A stretch of DNA of 64,000 nt from Streptomyces sp. NBC_01317 (GCF_035961655.1 NZ_CP108393.1:5503001-5567000); one strand, 5' to 3'; positions 42,906 through 51,873 are shown, counted from the first letter of the stretch. Translations and numbers: made by a program. Notes: a model not told the origin generated them from the letters alone.

Positions 42906-43834
42906 GCGCGCTGACCGAACCGGCCGCGGGAGCCGCCGGGCCTGGCGGGCCTGTCAGTCCTGTGGGGGAGCCGGCCACCGAATCGGCCCCCGGCTACCGG
43001 TCCCGCCACACGCTGCCGCTGCGCGTCGAAGCGCTGCGCCAGCTCAAGCGGCGGCGCACCCTGGTGATGGGTGCCATCCTCGGCCTCCTTCCGTTTGTCC
43101 TGATCATCGCGTTCGCCATCGGGGGCACCCCCGGCGGCGACAGCGACGGGGACGGCGGCGGCCGGCTGAACCTGATGGACACAGCGACCGCCTCCGGCGC
43201 CAACTTCGCCGCCACCTGTCTCTTCGTCTCGGCGGGCTTCCTGCTCGTGGTGCCCGTCGCGCTCTTCCACGGCGACACCGTCGCCTCCGAGGCCAGCTGG
43301 TCCTCGTTGCGCTATCTCCTCGCCGCGCCCGTGCCCCGGGCCCGGCTGCTCTGGAGCAAGCTCGTGGTCGCGCTGACGATGAGCGCGGCGGCGATGGCGC
43401 TGCTCCCGCTGGTCGGCCTGGCGGCGGGCACGGTGGCCTACGGGTGGGGGCCGTTGGAGCTGCCGGCCGGTGGCTCCCTGGCAGCCGGTGACACCGTGCC
43501 GAGGCTGGCGCTGGTGGTCGCGTTCATCTTCGTCTCCCAACTGGTCACGGCCGCGCTCGCCTTCTGGCTGTCGACGAAGACCGACGCCCCCCTGGGTGCG
43601 GTCGGCGGCGCGGTGGGGCTCACGATCATCGGCAACGTGCTGGACGCCGTGACCGCGCTCGGGTCCTGGCGGGACTTCCTGCCCGCCCACTGGCAGTTCG
43701 CCTGGGCCGACGCGCTCCAGCCGCAACTGGAGTGGGGCGGCATGCTCAAGGGCACGGCGATCTCGGTGACGTACGCCGTGGTGCTGTTCGCCCTGGCCTT
43801 CCGCGGCTTCTCCCGCAAGGACGTCGTGTCGTAG
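42902..43834 (+). CDS. ABC-2 type transporter permease
   Basis: 310 residues, ATGA overlap with the ATPase gene. Six hydrophobic helices: at about 60-80 (LVMGAILGLLPFVLIIAFAI), 100-125, 150-175, 180-200, 215-235 and near the end. Pattern LRYLLAAPVPRARLLWSKLVVALTM is typical of ABC-2 permeases. It should pair as a homodimer with the fused ATPase and export an unknown substrate that the hydrolase may process outside. Confidence 0.9.
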   Translation: MSALTEPAAGAAGPGGPVSPVGEPATESAPGYRSRHTLPLRVEALRQLKRRRTLVMGAILGLLPFVLIIAFAIGGTPGGDSDGDGGGRLNLMDTATASGANFAATCLFVSAGFLLVVPVALFHGDTVASEASWSSLRYLLAAPVPRARLLWSKLVVALTMSAAAMALLPLVGLAAGTVAYGWGPLELPAGGSLAAGDTVPRLALVVAFIFVSQLVTAALAFWLSTKTDAPLGAVGGAVGLTIIGNVLDAVTALGSWRDFLPAHWQFAWADALQPQLEWGGMLKGTAISVTYAVVLFALAFRGFSRKDVVS

Positions 43835-43896
43835 GACGCGGTCCGGACTCAGCCACGACATCGGTTCCGGCCGCGACATCAGATCCACCCACCCCA

Positions 43897-44823
43897 TCAG
43901 ATCCACCCCCGACGAGCCGCTTCCGCGCCCGCCCGGAAGCGGCTCGTCGTGCCGAGGGCGGTGAGCAGGTCGCACACCCGCCTGCTGTACGTACGGCCCG
44001 ACATGCCCAGCCGGGTTGCCGCCGCCTCGTCCGTGAGGCCCGCCAGGAGGGCCTCCAGCACCGGCCGTAACGACTCGGGCAGCACACCCGGGGCCGACAC
44101 CGAGAGCGGGTCGGTGGGCAGTTCCTCACCGGTCTCCCACCACAGCTGGTGCGTACGGACCAGGGCCTGGACGATCACGGGGTCACGGATCAGCAGCACG
44201 CCGTTGTAGTGCAGTTGGAGATCGAGGGGGACGGCGGCCACCGCGCGGTCCACCAGGATCATCTTGAACGGGATGGAGTCCGTCTGTCTGGCCCGCCCCG
44301 GCAGCGGCCACGGCGTCGGCAACGGCAGCCCCGCCAGGCCCTGCCTCGGCACGATCCGCCGCACGGTGATCGCGGGAGCCCGCGCCGGCGCGCGGCCCCC
44401 GGACCTGCCTCCGGCCCTTCCGCCGGGCCCGCCGCCCTGCGGGAGCCGCTCGCCCGCCGCCCGTACGCAGGAGTCGGCGAAATCGAGGAACTGCTCGGGA
44501 ATCCCCTGCCCCAGACAGCTCCCCGGATCGTCGAAGATCAGGAACTCCCGGCGGGCCGACCGCACCAACGCCGTGAGCGTGGCCGTCACTTCCCGTATCC
44601 CCCGGACCGGCCGGCCCGGCGTCCGGAGCGGGTCCATCCCTGCGGACATGCCTGCCACGCCCATCACGCCCGTCGTGCCCGTCTGCGTGATGCTCCTTGT
44701 CACTATCCCCTTCGACTGCGCCAGCGACAGCGCGGACCGATTGAGAACCGCACCTGAGACCTCCGCCACGGCTGACCACCCCCGCATCCCCTCGGAGCCG
44801 TACGCCACTCCATGTACGCACAT
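43897..44823 (-). CDS. Regulator with C-terminal LuxR-like helix-turn-helix
   Basis: 308 residues from the ATG at 44823; other in-frame starts are possible further up. The N-terminal 60 residues are poorly defined. The centre has REFLIFDDPGSCLGQGIPEQFLDFADSC, then IPFKMILVDRAVAAVPLDL and GVLLIRDPVIVQAL, as in the TrmB-like helical/PLD-like sensor seen in many Streptomyces HTH regulators. The C-terminus LEALLAGLTDEAAATRLGMSGRTYSRRVCDLLTALGTTSRF is a LuxR-type HTH. A TTA codon at 44068-44070 (residue 252) makes it bldA dependent. The Gly/Arg-rich insert near 150-165 is unusual. Confidence 0.82.
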   Translation of the reverse strand: MCVHGVAYGSEGMRGWSAVAEVSGAVLNRSALSLAQSKGIVTRSITQTGTTGVMGVAGMSAGMDPLRTPGRPVRGIREVTATLTALVRSARREFLIFDDPGSCLGQGIPEQFLDFADSCVRAAGERLPQGGGPGGRAGGRSGGRAPARAPAITVRRIVPRQGLAGLPLPTPWPLPGRARQTDSIPFKMILVDRAVAAVPLDLQLHYNGVLLIRDPVIVQALVRTHQLWWETGEELPTDPLSVSAPGVLPESLRPVLEALLAGLTDEAAATRLGMSGRTYSRRVCDLLTALGTTSRFRAGAEAARRGWI

Positions 44824-44936
44824 GATTGCGCTCCGTGACAAGTGCCAGTTCAGAGAGTGGCGACTCCATGCCAGTGGCATGCCCGCGTCTTCGAAAAGTG
44901 CTCAAGAACCGTGCCGGCGCGACCGTTTCCTGCGCC

Positions 44937-45407
44937 ATGATGTCCGTCATGGCCACCTTGCTGCTCGCGCTCTCCGCGATATCCACCGGTCTGTTCGCGG
45001 GCTACTTCCTGATCTTCCAGACCGGCATCATGCCCGCCCTGGGCACGCTGACGGACGAGCAGTTCGTCCCCGCCATGCGCCGGGTCAACCAGTACGTGCC
45101 GCGCCCGGTCTTCCTGCTGACCTTCTTCGCCATCGTGGGCTTCCCGTCGGCGGCGCTGGCCGTCCCCGTCGACGGCCGCTCGGACACACAGAAGTGGCTG
45201 CTGGTGGCCGGACTGGTGTGCGCGGTGATCAATCACCTGGTGACCATCGGCGGCAACGTACCGCTCAACAACCAGCTGGAGTCGTCCCCGTCGCCGGTCC
45301 GTGCGGCGCGCCTCGCCTTCGAGGGGCGCTGGAACGCGTTCCACCGCGTCCGCACGCTGTTCTCCGTGGCCGCTTTCGTCCTCGTGGTCAGCGCGACGCT
45401 CTCCTGA
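44937..45407 (+). CDS. DUF1772 (anthrone-oxygenase-like) membrane protein
   Basis: 156 residues; the start is uncertain because ATGs lie at 44937, 44940 and 44949 and no clear ribosome site is visible. Four hydrophobic helices: LLLALSAISTGLFAGYFLIF, VFLLTFFAIVGFPSAALAV, WLLVAGLVCAVINHLVTIGGNVPLNNQL and TLFSVAAFVLVVSA. The NVPLN and W-FH-R motifs (RWNAFHRVRT) are typical of DUF1772. Some members are anthrone oxygenases in polyketide pathways, but most are of unknown function. It diverges from the HTH regulator. Confidence 0.85.
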   Translation: MMSVMATLLLALSAISTGLFAGYFLIFQTGIMPALGTLTDEQFVPAMRRVNQYVPRPVFLLTFFAIVGFPSAALAVPVDGRSDTQKWLLVAGLVCAVINHLVTIGGNVPLNNQLESSPSPVRAARLAFEGRWNAFHRVRTLFSVAAFVLVVSATLS

Positions 45408-45769
45408 GCCCTGGCGGCGCCCCCGGAGTACTCCCCGTACGTCCCGCGTATCCCGTACTCCCCGTACAGCAGAGTCCGCTGACCGGCCCCCCGTGGCGTC
45501 GGTCAGCGGACTCCGATGGTCACGCCGAGGCGCGGTCCATGGGGAGGGTGACCCGGGCGGTATGACCCGCCGTCACCGGGCGGGCAGCCGAACGGAGTCG
45601 GGGACGGGTGAGTCGATCCGTGGTCCGCGTCACGCGCTCACTATGCGGGCTGAGACTATCCACTCGCAACTGATCGCTCTGATAATTTCAGAATGCGCCC
45701 GACCACACTGGTTCGAGCCCGGCCCACCTGCCAGAATCGGCCCAATGAGTCGGCGTCAGGAGGCGGCAC
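45408..45769. other. Intergenic region before the second XRE gene
   Basis: No gene. Contains CCCCGTACGTCCCGCGTATCCC-like short repeats near 45430-45465, and the dyad TCTGA-TAATT-TCAGA (45678-45692), 78 bp before the XRE start, which could be its operator or overlap its promoter. Confidence 0.55.
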
Positions 45770-46630
45770 GTGAGTGACTCCCGTACGGGAACCGCTCCCA
45801 CGGTCCTGCGTATGCTTCTCGGTAAGCGACTCGGTGCTCTGCGTGAGAAAGCCCGGGTGTCCCGCGAGGCGGCGGCCGAAATCCTGGACGTGACCCCACT
45901 CACCGTCCGGCGGATGGAAAATTCCGAAGTGGGCCTCAAACTCCCCTATGTCCGACTGCTCCTGGCGGCGTACGGAGTGGTGGCGGCGGAGGCCGAGGAA
46001 TTTGTCGAGCTGGTCAAGGCGGCCAACAAGCCCGGGTGGTGGCACCGTTACCGCGACGCCCTGCCCAGCTGGTTCAGCGCCTACGTCAGCCTGGAGGACG
46101 AGGCCCGCCTGATCAGGACGTACGAACCGCACTACGTCCCCGGGCTGTTGCAGACGGAGGAGTATGCCCGCGCCGTGCTGAGCGCCGGTGTGCACCGCAA
46201 TCCCACCGAGCTGGAACGGCGCGTGGCACTGCGGGCCAAACGCCAGCAGTTGCTCACCAAAGCCGACGCGCCGATTCTCTGGATCCTCATGGAGGAGGCG
46301 GTGTTGCGCAGGCCCGTCGGGGGAGTGGACGTCATGCGCGGGCAGATCGACCGGCTGATCGAGTTGGCGTCCCGGCCGAATGTGACGCTCCAGATCATGC
46401 CGTTCTCGATCGGTCCGCATCTCGGCGCGTTCGGGCCGTTCCATCTCTTCCGGTTCGATCTCCCCGATCTGCCGGACATCGTCTACACCGAGAATCTCAC
46501 CGGCGCGGTCTATATGGACCAGCGCCCCGACGTCGCCGCCTATCTGGAAGTCCTGGACAACATGGCGGTCCGGGCCTCCGGCGTGGACGGAACAAGAGAC
46601 TTTCTCCAAGGAATACGCAAGGAGTTCTGA
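45770..46630 (+). CDS. XRE-family regulator with DUF5753, second copy in the window
   Basis: 286 residues, GTG with GGAGGCGGCAC upstream. HTH: LLGKRLGALREKARVSREAAAEILDVTPLTVRRMENSEVG. DUF5753: RTYEPHYVPGLLQTEEYARAVL, LMEEAVLRRPVGGVDVMRGQIDRL, and LQIMPFSIGPHLGAFGPFHLFRF. It has no TTA codon, unlike the copy at 33371, and is only moderately similar to it. The stop overlaps the DUF397 gene. Confidence 0.9.
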   Translation: MSDSRTGTAPTVLRMLLGKRLGALREKARVSREAAAEILDVTPLTVRRMENSEVGLKLPYVRLLLAAYGVVAAEAEEFVELVKAANKPGWWHRYRDALPSWFSAYVSLEDEARLIRTYEPHYVPGLLQTEEYARAVLSAGVHRNPTELERRVALRAKRQQLLTKADAPILWILMEEAVLRRPVGGVDVMRGQIDRLIELASRPNVTLQIMPFSIGPHLGAFGPFHLFRFDLPDLPDIVYTENLTGAVYMDQRPDVAAYLEVLDNMAVRASGVDGTRDFLQGIRKEF

Positions 46631-46866
46631 TGATGCGGGACATATTCAACGGCATGCCGGCCGACTCACTGGGGGACGAGGGTTGGGAGCGGCCCTGGAG
46701 CGGTCCCAACGGGGGCAGTTGCGTGGAGGCCAAGCGGGTGGACGGCGGGCGCGTCGCGGTCCGTCAGTCCTCGGACCCCACGGGTCCCGCCCTGATCTGC
46801 ACCGTCGCCGCCATGGCGGGTTTTGTCGAAGGGGCGAAGAACGGCCTCGCCGACTTCCTGCTCTGA
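46630..46866 (+). CDS. DUF397 protein partnered with the second XRE regulator
   Basis: 78 residues, ATG overlapping the XRE stop by one base. DUF397 core: WERPWSGPNGGSCVEAKRVDGGRVAVRQSSDPTGPALICTVAAMAGFVEGAK. It has a longer N-terminus (MMRDIFNGMPADSLGDEG) than the copies at 34 kb. Expression is coupled to the regulator. Confidence 0.9.
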   Translation: MMRDIFNGMPADSLGDEGWERPWSGPNGGSCVEAKRVDGGRVAVRQSSDPTGPALICTVAAMAGFVEGAKNGLADFLL

Positions 46867-46900
46867 GCCGGCCTCCCGGCCCGGGCCGCCCGAGAAACGG

Positions 46901-47737
46901 ATGGATCGCATGACGGACCCCGACCCGCCCCCGGTCGACACCTTCGACGACCTCGACACCACACGCCCGCATGCCGCGCGCATGTACGACTACTTCCTCC
47001 GGGGCAAGGACTACTACGAGGTCGACCGGAAGGCCGCGGCGCGGGTGGAAGCGATCGCCCCCGGCGCCAGGACGGCCGCCGCGACCAACCGGCGGTTCAT
47101 GCACCGGGCGACCCGCTGGCTGGCGGGGGAGGCGGGCGTCCGGCAGTTCCTGGACATCGGTACGGGCATCCCCACCAGCCCCAACCTCCATCAGGTCGCC
47201 CAGGAGACCGCCCCGGACGCGCGCGTCGTCTACGTCGACAACGACCCGGTCGTGCTGCGGCACGCCGAGGCCCTGATGCACAGCACCCCCGAGGGCCGTA
47301 CCGCCTTCGTGCACGCCGACTTCCGGGATCCGCGGAGCATCATCGAGTCGCCGCGGCTGCGCGACACGCTCGACCTGACCCGCCCGGTCGCGCTGTCGCT
47401 CAACGCGCTGCTGCACTTCGTCCCCGACGACGAACGGCCGTACGACTCCGTACGGTTCCTGCTCGACGCGCTGCCCTCCGGCAGCTACCTCGGCCTCTCC
47501 CACTGCACCCCGGACTTCGATCCGGAGATGTGGGTGAAGATCCTCGGCGTCTACCACGGCAGCGGAATCCCCGGCCAGGTGCGCTCGCGCGACGAGATCC
47601 TGCGTTTCTTCGACGGCCTCGACCTGGTCGAGCCGGGGGTGGAGGTCCCGCACCGCTGGCGTCCGGAGGGCGAGCTTCCGGAGGGCACCACCGACGGTGC
47701 GGTCTCCCTCTACGCGGGGTTGGCCCGCAAGCCCTGA
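46901..47737 (+). CDS. SAM-dependent methyltransferase, DUF574 (SAV2177) family, copy 1
   Basis: 278 residues from the ATG at 46901 (or 275 from 46910). DUF574 pattern: HAARMYDYFLRGKDYYEVDRKAAARV, RFMHRATRWLAGEAGVRQFLDIGTGIPTSPNLHQVAQ (SAM site), VYVDNDPVVLRHAEALM, LSLNALLHFVPDD and LYAGLARKP. The family is expanded in Streptomyces with mostly unknown substrates. The 3' end overlaps the convergent NUDIX gene by 28 bp. A paralogue lies at 58872. Confidence 0.92.
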   Translation: MDRMTDPDPPPVDTFDDLDTTRPHAARMYDYFLRGKDYYEVDRKAAARVEAIAPGARTAAATNRRFMHRATRWLAGEAGVRQFLDIGTGIPTSPNLHQVAQETAPDARVVYVDNDPVVLRHAEALMHSTPEGRTAFVHADFRDPRSIIESPRLRDTLDLTRPVALSLNALLHFVPDDERPYDSVRFLLDALPSGSYLGLSHCTPDFDPEMWVKILGVYHGSGIPGQVRSRDEILRFFDGLDLVEPGVEVPHRWRPEGELPEGTTDGAVSLYAGLARKP

Positions 47738-48564
47738 TCCCGCTGGACGGCTCTGCGCGGCCGGGTGCCTTGTCCTGGCTCTCCGCCGCGCTCGCCGGCG
47801 AGGGCGAGGGCCAGGCGGTGGACCGGTGGGTGGTCCACGTCGAGTTCCGGCCGCCAGGTGGTGAGGATCTGTGCGGACGGTACGAAGAGCGGGCTGGGCA
47901 GCTCGTCCGTCCGCACCCACCGCCACTCGGCGATCAACTCCGGCTCCGCCGCGAAGGGGACACCCTCGTACGCGGTGACGACGGCCGCCATGGTGACGCG
48001 CGTGAGGCCCGCGGTCTCGTCGTGGAGCATCGCGAACACGGTCACGTCCTGTTCCCGGGCGCGGAGTCCGGTCTCCTCGCGCAGTTCGCGTACGGCGGCG
48101 GTGGCGACGGCCTCGCCGGGCTCCAGCCTGCCGCCCGGCAGCTCCCACGTCCCGCCGTGGTGCAGGCCGAGGAGGATACGGCCGGACCGGTTCCGCACGA
48201 TCACGCCGACACCGATCATGGCGTGCGCCCGGGGCGGCGCCGCGGCGCGCGGCCGGCTGGTGACGCGCGGGCGCGGGGGCGCGAGGCGCCGGCGTGCGCG
48301 GATCAGTCGGCAGAGAACCGGAGTTCCCCGGTCCAGGACGCTGACCGGGACGATCTCGTCGACGATGAAGCCGGCCTCGACCAGGAGGTCCTCCCACAAC
48401 TCCTGGGTGAGATCCCCGGTCCGTACGGTCAGCTCCAGCCGCCCGCCCGGAGGGATCTCGGCGGCGAGGCGGGGGAGGAGCCGGCCCGGGTCGACGGGGT
48501 CGAGAGGTCCGCCGACCGTCTCGACCACACGCGTCTCGACCGCGAATACTTCCTGATCACTCAT
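47710..48564 (-). CDS. NUDIX hydrolase with an unusual N-terminal extension
   Basis: 284 residues from the ATG at 48564. Residues 118-235 hold the NUDIX domain: IGVGVIVRNRSGRILLG, the box GRLEPGEAVATAAVRELREETGL with REXXEE, and FAMLHDET. The N-terminal 100 residues (LEPVDPGRLLPRLAAEIPPGGRLELTVRTGDL-like, EDLLVEAGFIVDEIVPVSV) look like the tail of a class I methyltransferase, then an Arg/Pro/Ala linker. Its ATGA overlaps the phosphotransferase stop, so they are co-expressed. The substrate is unknown. Confidence 0.85.
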   Translation of the reverse strand: MSDQEVFAVETRVVETVGGPLDPVDPGRLLPRLAAEIPPGGRLELTVRTGDLTQELWEDLLVEAGFIVDEIVPVSVLDRGTPVLCRLIRARRRLAPPRPRVTSRPRAAAPPRAHAMIGVGVIVRNRSGRILLGLHHGGTWELPGGRLEPGEAVATAAVRELREETGLRAREQDVTVFAMLHDETAGLTRVTMAAVVTAYEGVPFAAEPELIAEWRWVRTDELPSPLFVPSAQILTTWRPELDVDHPPVHRLALALAGERGGEPGQGTRPRRAVQRDQGLRANPA

Positions 48565-49478
48565 ACGAAAAGCCCCCGCTCCAGCCGCTCCAGCGTGCGC
48601 GTTCCCCGCTCGGTCACCTCGTGATCGCCGTGCGCCGGCCCGTACGCCAGACCGCTCACCGCGTCGAGCGCGGCCAGACACGTCAGCGCCTGGCGTTCGG
48701 CGTCGGTGAGGGTGCGTCCGTACCCGTGGAAAAACGCGTCACGCAGGTCGGGGCGGTCCTGCCAGGGCCCGCAGGCCAGCCGTACGAAGTCCTGTACGGC
48801 GGGCGCGTACCGGGACCGCTCGAAGTCGATCACGGCCAGCCGGCCCGACCCCGCCCCGGTACCTGCCCCTGCCCCCGTCCACAGGGCGTTCCGCTCCTGC
48901 GCGTCGCCGTGGATGTGGGCCGGTACGAGCCGGTCCGTCAGCTGGAGGAGATGCTCGGCCGCGCGCCGTACGAGCGCCCTCCGGTGGTCGGTCAGCAGGG
49001 CCCCGGCCCGTACGAGATGCTTCTCGACCCCCGTGGTCGCCGCGTGCTCCGCCGCCTCCTCCGCCGCCCTGCGGCCCGCGCCCGGCATCCTGTCGCTGCC
49101 GTGCAGCCGCCGCAGGAGGGCCCCGAACTGCCGGTGTGCCGACCGGTGCGCGGTGGCGGTGAGGGTGAGCAGGGAGAGCGGGGTGCCCGGTACGGCGGTC
49201 AGGAGCAGCGCCAGATTGCGGGCGTCGCTGGCCACGAGCCGGGGCGCCCCGCCGAAGCCGAGCGCGGGCACGGCCGACTGGTACCCGAACGTCTCGCGCT
49301 CGTAGAACTTCGGGGTCGGCGACTGCTTGACGAAGAAGCGCCGGCCCTGGGCGTCGGCGATGTCCCACACCCGCGAGTCCGCGCGGGGGTGCGACGCGTC
49401 GTGTACGGCTCCGAGGGGGCCGACGGAGCGTTCCGCCCACGCCCGCAGGGGCGGCGGAAGTGTCTTGGTGTGGCTCAT
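48561..49478 (-). CDS. Aminoglycoside-phosphotransferase-like small-molecule kinase
   Basis: 305 residues. APH/choline-kinase fold: RRFFVKQSPTPKFYERE (ATP-binding Lys), LLLTAVPGTPLSLL hinge, catalytic loop AHIHGDAQERNALW (HxDxxxxN) and AVIDFERSRYAPAVQDFVRLA (metal Asp). Many members phosphorylate sugars, choline or amines and not antibiotics. It lies in a likely operon with the small ORF upstream and the NUDIX gene downstream, with ATGA overlaps on both sides. Confidence 0.9.
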   Translation of the reverse strand: MSHTKTLPPPLRAWAERSVGPLGAVHDASHPRADSRVWDIADAQGRRFFVKQSPTPKFYERETFGYQSAVPALGFGGAPRLVASDARNLALLLTAVPGTPLSLLTLTATAHRSAHRQFGALLRRLHGSDRMPGAGRRAAEEAAEHAATTGVEKHLVRAGALLTDHRRALVRRAAEHLLQLTDRLVPAHIHGDAQERNALWTGAGAGTGAGSGRLAVIDFERSRYAPAVQDFVRLACGPWQDRPDLRDAFFHGYGRTLTDAERQALTCLAALDAVSGLAYGPAHGDHEVTERGTRTLERLERGLFV

Positions 49479-49636
49479 GCACCCCTCCTCGGTGAGGGTC
49501 GAGATGCCAGGGCCGCCGGCGCCGCGCGGCGGGCGGGAGCGTCAACCCGGCGTGGCTCGGCGAGGGGCGCCGTACCGCCGTTCTCGAACGCGGGATGTCC
49601 GGTGACAGGGCAGGCGGGGGCAGGGACAGGTCGCAT
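49475..49636 (-). CDS. Small hypothetical protein upstream of the phosphotransferase
   Basis: 53 residues (begins MRPVPAPACPVTGHPAFENGG) from the ATG at 49636, with the excellent ribosome site GGAGGAATC directly upstream. Its stop overlaps the phosphotransferase ATG. The second half is Ala/Arg/Pro-rich and may be weakly constrained. No family recognised. The strong initiation signals and coupling argue for a translated leader or a real small protein. Confidence 0.5.
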   Translation of the reverse strand: MRPVPAPACPVTGHPAFENGGTAPLAEPRRVDAPARRAAPAALASRPSPRRGA

Positions 49637-50175
49637 GATTCCTCCGGAAGGGCGCGGGGTGATGAGCCGGCGCCCGGACAACGGCCCTGATCAAGGGGCT
49701 GTAACGGGGGACGCCGGGGGAATCATAGAACAAATGTTCGAGCCGAGTCGGGGACCCGTGCGGCGTGGGCGCGCGCGGCCGGGATGATGCGTTCGAACCA
49801 CCCGTGAGGTGGGTGGGCACTCTATCGGGGGATTGCGCGGCGGCGTCCGCCCGACGGTACGGACCCGGCCACGGCGCCCGGGGCCGCGGAACAGATTGGC
49901 CGGATCGCGTGCGCGTGGGACGTGGGCGGGTCGTCTCCCAGGCGTGAACGGGGCGTGCGCGGCGCCCGCCCGCGCCGGTCCGTACCCTCTCATTTCGTTG
50001 ATATTTCCCGTTGAATGATCAGGAGTTTGTGAGCGTCAGTACAGAATTTGCATGCACTCATCTTGTCCGTGCGTTGTCATGTCCATATGTTGTCGGCGAG
50101 CGGGGGCCCGCCGGGACGCGGGCCGCCGCTCGCCCCCCCCGACCGGTACGCAGAGCCGACAGCGAGGAATCCCCC
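49637..50175. other. Intergenic region between the phosphotransferase operon and the GH99-like gene
   Basis: Contains the LexA-like box (49728-49739) and minus-strand -10-like TATGAT. At 49980-50080 there is an AT-rich promoter-like stretch for the plus-strand hydrolase (TTGATATTTCCCGTTGAATGATC). Open frames here are low-complexity and start-poor, so no gene is called. Confidence 0.6.
49728..49739. promoter_or_regulatory. LexA/SOS-box-like site GAACAAATGTTC
   Basis: GAAC-N4-GTTC, continuing CG on the right, matches the Gram-positive/actinobacterial LexA half-site pattern. It directly abuts TATGAT (minus-strand reading, 49727-49722), a good -10, and lies 92 bp upstream of the small ORF/phosphotransferase/NUDIX operon. 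Confidence 0.55.
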
Positions 50176-51873
50176 ATGGCCATCTCCAGACGCTCCGTCA
50201 TCGTGTCCGCACTCGCCGGGACCGCCACCGCCGGCTTCGGCGGTCTGCCGGGCACCCTCACGCAGGCTGCGGCCGCCCCCACGGCCTCCCCGCCGGGAGA
50301 CGTGGTCGGCAAGGTGACGGTGGGCTACCAGGGCTGGTTCGCCTGCATCGGCGACGGGGCGCCCATCAACAGCTGGTGGCACTACAGCCGGAACGCGGGC
50401 CAGCCGCCGTCGCCCAGCAACACCACCCTCGTGTCGTGGCCCGACATGCGGGAGTACACCCGCGGTTACGCGACCGCGTACCCGAACCTCGGCAACGGCC
50501 AGCGCGCCACGCTGTTCTCGTCCTGGGACCAGCAGACGGTCGACACCCACTTCCGGTGGATGCGGGAGAACGGCTGCGACACGGCGGCGCTCCAGCGCTT
50601 CAACCCGTTCGGGGGTGAGGGCCCGACGCGGGACGGAATGGCCCAGAAGGTACGGCAGTCGGCGGAGGCGTACGGCCGGAAGTTCTACATCATGTACGAC
50701 GTCACCGACTGGACGAACATGCAGTCGGAGATCAAGCAGGACTGGACGAACAAGATGAAGGCGTACACCGCGTCGAGCGCGTACGCCGTGCAGAACGGCA
50801 AGCCCGTCGTCTGCATCTGGGGCTTCGGATTCAGCGACCCGGGGCGGCCGTTCGCGCCCGCGCCCTGCAAGGACGTCGTCGACTGGTTCAAGGCGCAGGG
50901 GTGTTACGTGATCGGCGGCGTGCCCACGCACTGGCGCAACGGCATCAACGACTCACGGCCCGGCTTCCTCGACGTGTACCACTCGTTCGACATGATCTCG
51001 CCCTGGATGGTCGGGCGGATCACCAACGTCAGCCAGGCCGACCAGTTCTACCGGGACCTCAACACCCCCGACCAGGCGGACTGCGACGCGCATGGCATCG
51101 ACTACCAGCCCTGCGTCATCCCCGGCGACCTCCAGTCGGGGCACCGCGCGCACGGCGAGTTGATGTGGCGTCAGTTCTACAACCTCTGCCGGGTGGGGGT
51201 GCAGGGCTTCTACATCTCGATGTTCGACGAGTTCAACGAGGGCAACCAGATCGCGAAGACCACGGAGACGAGCGCCGAGGTACCGGCCGGGTCCGGGATC
51301 CGGGCGCTGAACGAGGACGGCACGGCCTGCTCCGCCGACTACTACCTGCGCCTCACCGCCGATGGCGGGCGCATGCTGAAGGGGCAGCTGGCGCTGACGG
51401 CGGTACGGCCCACCGTGCCGTTCCCCGGCGGCGGCGGGCCGACGCAGCCGACCGGCGACCTGGCGCTGAACAGGCCCGCCTCGGCCAGCAGCGTCACGCA
51501 GAACTACGGCGCGGGCAACGCCGTCGACGGGAACACTTCGAGCTACTGGGAGAGCGCCAACAACGCCTTCCCGCAGTGGATCCAGGTCGACCTGGGGGCC
51601 GCGTCGACGGTCAAGCGTGTGGTGCTCTCGCTGCCGCCGAACCCGGCGTGGGGGAGCCGTACGCAGACCGTGGCCGTGCTGGGATCCACCAACGGCTCGG
51701 ATTTCACCACCCTTTCGGCGGCGGCGGGCCGCACCTTCGACCCCGCCTCCGGCAACACCACGACGGTGACGCTCGCGACGGCCGCCAACGCCCGTTACGT
51801 TCGGCTCCAGTTCACCGCGAACACGGGGTGGCCGGCCGGACAGTTGTCGGGCTTCAGCGTGTACGGCTCGTAG
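50176..51873 (+). CDS. Tat-exported glycoside hydrolase (GH71/GH99-like) with C-terminal discoidin/CBM32-like domain
   Basis: 565 residues from the ATG at 50176. Twin-arginine signal SRRSVIVSALAGTATAG. Residues 45-420 form a GH99-like barrel: GKVTVGYQGWFACIGDG, SWWHYSRNAGQPPSP, TLFSSWDQQTVDTHFRWMRENGCD, VCIWGFGFSDPGRPF, and YISMFDEFNEGNQIAKTTE with probable catalytic Glu. Residues 435-565 are an F5/8 type C domain (LALNRPASASSVTQN, NAVDGNTSSYWESANN, RYVRLQFTANTGW). Such enzymes attack alpha-mannans or related plant and fungal polysaccharides. The exact linkage is unknown. Confidence 0.88.
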   Translation: MAISRRSVIVSALAGTATAGFGGLPGTLTQAAAAPTASPPGDVVGKVTVGYQGWFACIGDGAPINSWWHYSRNAGQPPSPSNTTLVSWPDMREYTRGYATAYPNLGNGQRATLFSSWDQQTVDTHFRWMRENGCDTAALQRFNPFGGEGPTRDGMAQKVRQSAEAYGRKFYIMYDVTDWTNMQSEIKQDWTNKMKAYTASSAYAVQNGKPVVCIWGFGFSDPGRPFAPAPCKDVVDWFKAQGCYVIGGVPTHWRNGINDSRPGFLDVYHSFDMISPWMVGRITNVSQADQFYRDLNTPDQADCDAHGIDYQPCVIPGDLQSGHRAHGELMWRQFYNLCRVGVQGFYISMFDEFNEGNQIAKTTETSAEVPAGSGIRALNEDGTACSADYYLRLTADGGRMLKGQLALTAVRPTVPFPGGGGPTQPTGDLALNRPASASSVTQNYGAGNAVDGNTSSYWESANNAFPQWIQVDLGAASTVKRVVLSLPPNPAWGSRTQTVAVLGSTNGSDFTTLSAAAGRTFDPASGNTTTVTLATAANARYVRLQFTANTGWPAGQLSGFSVYGS

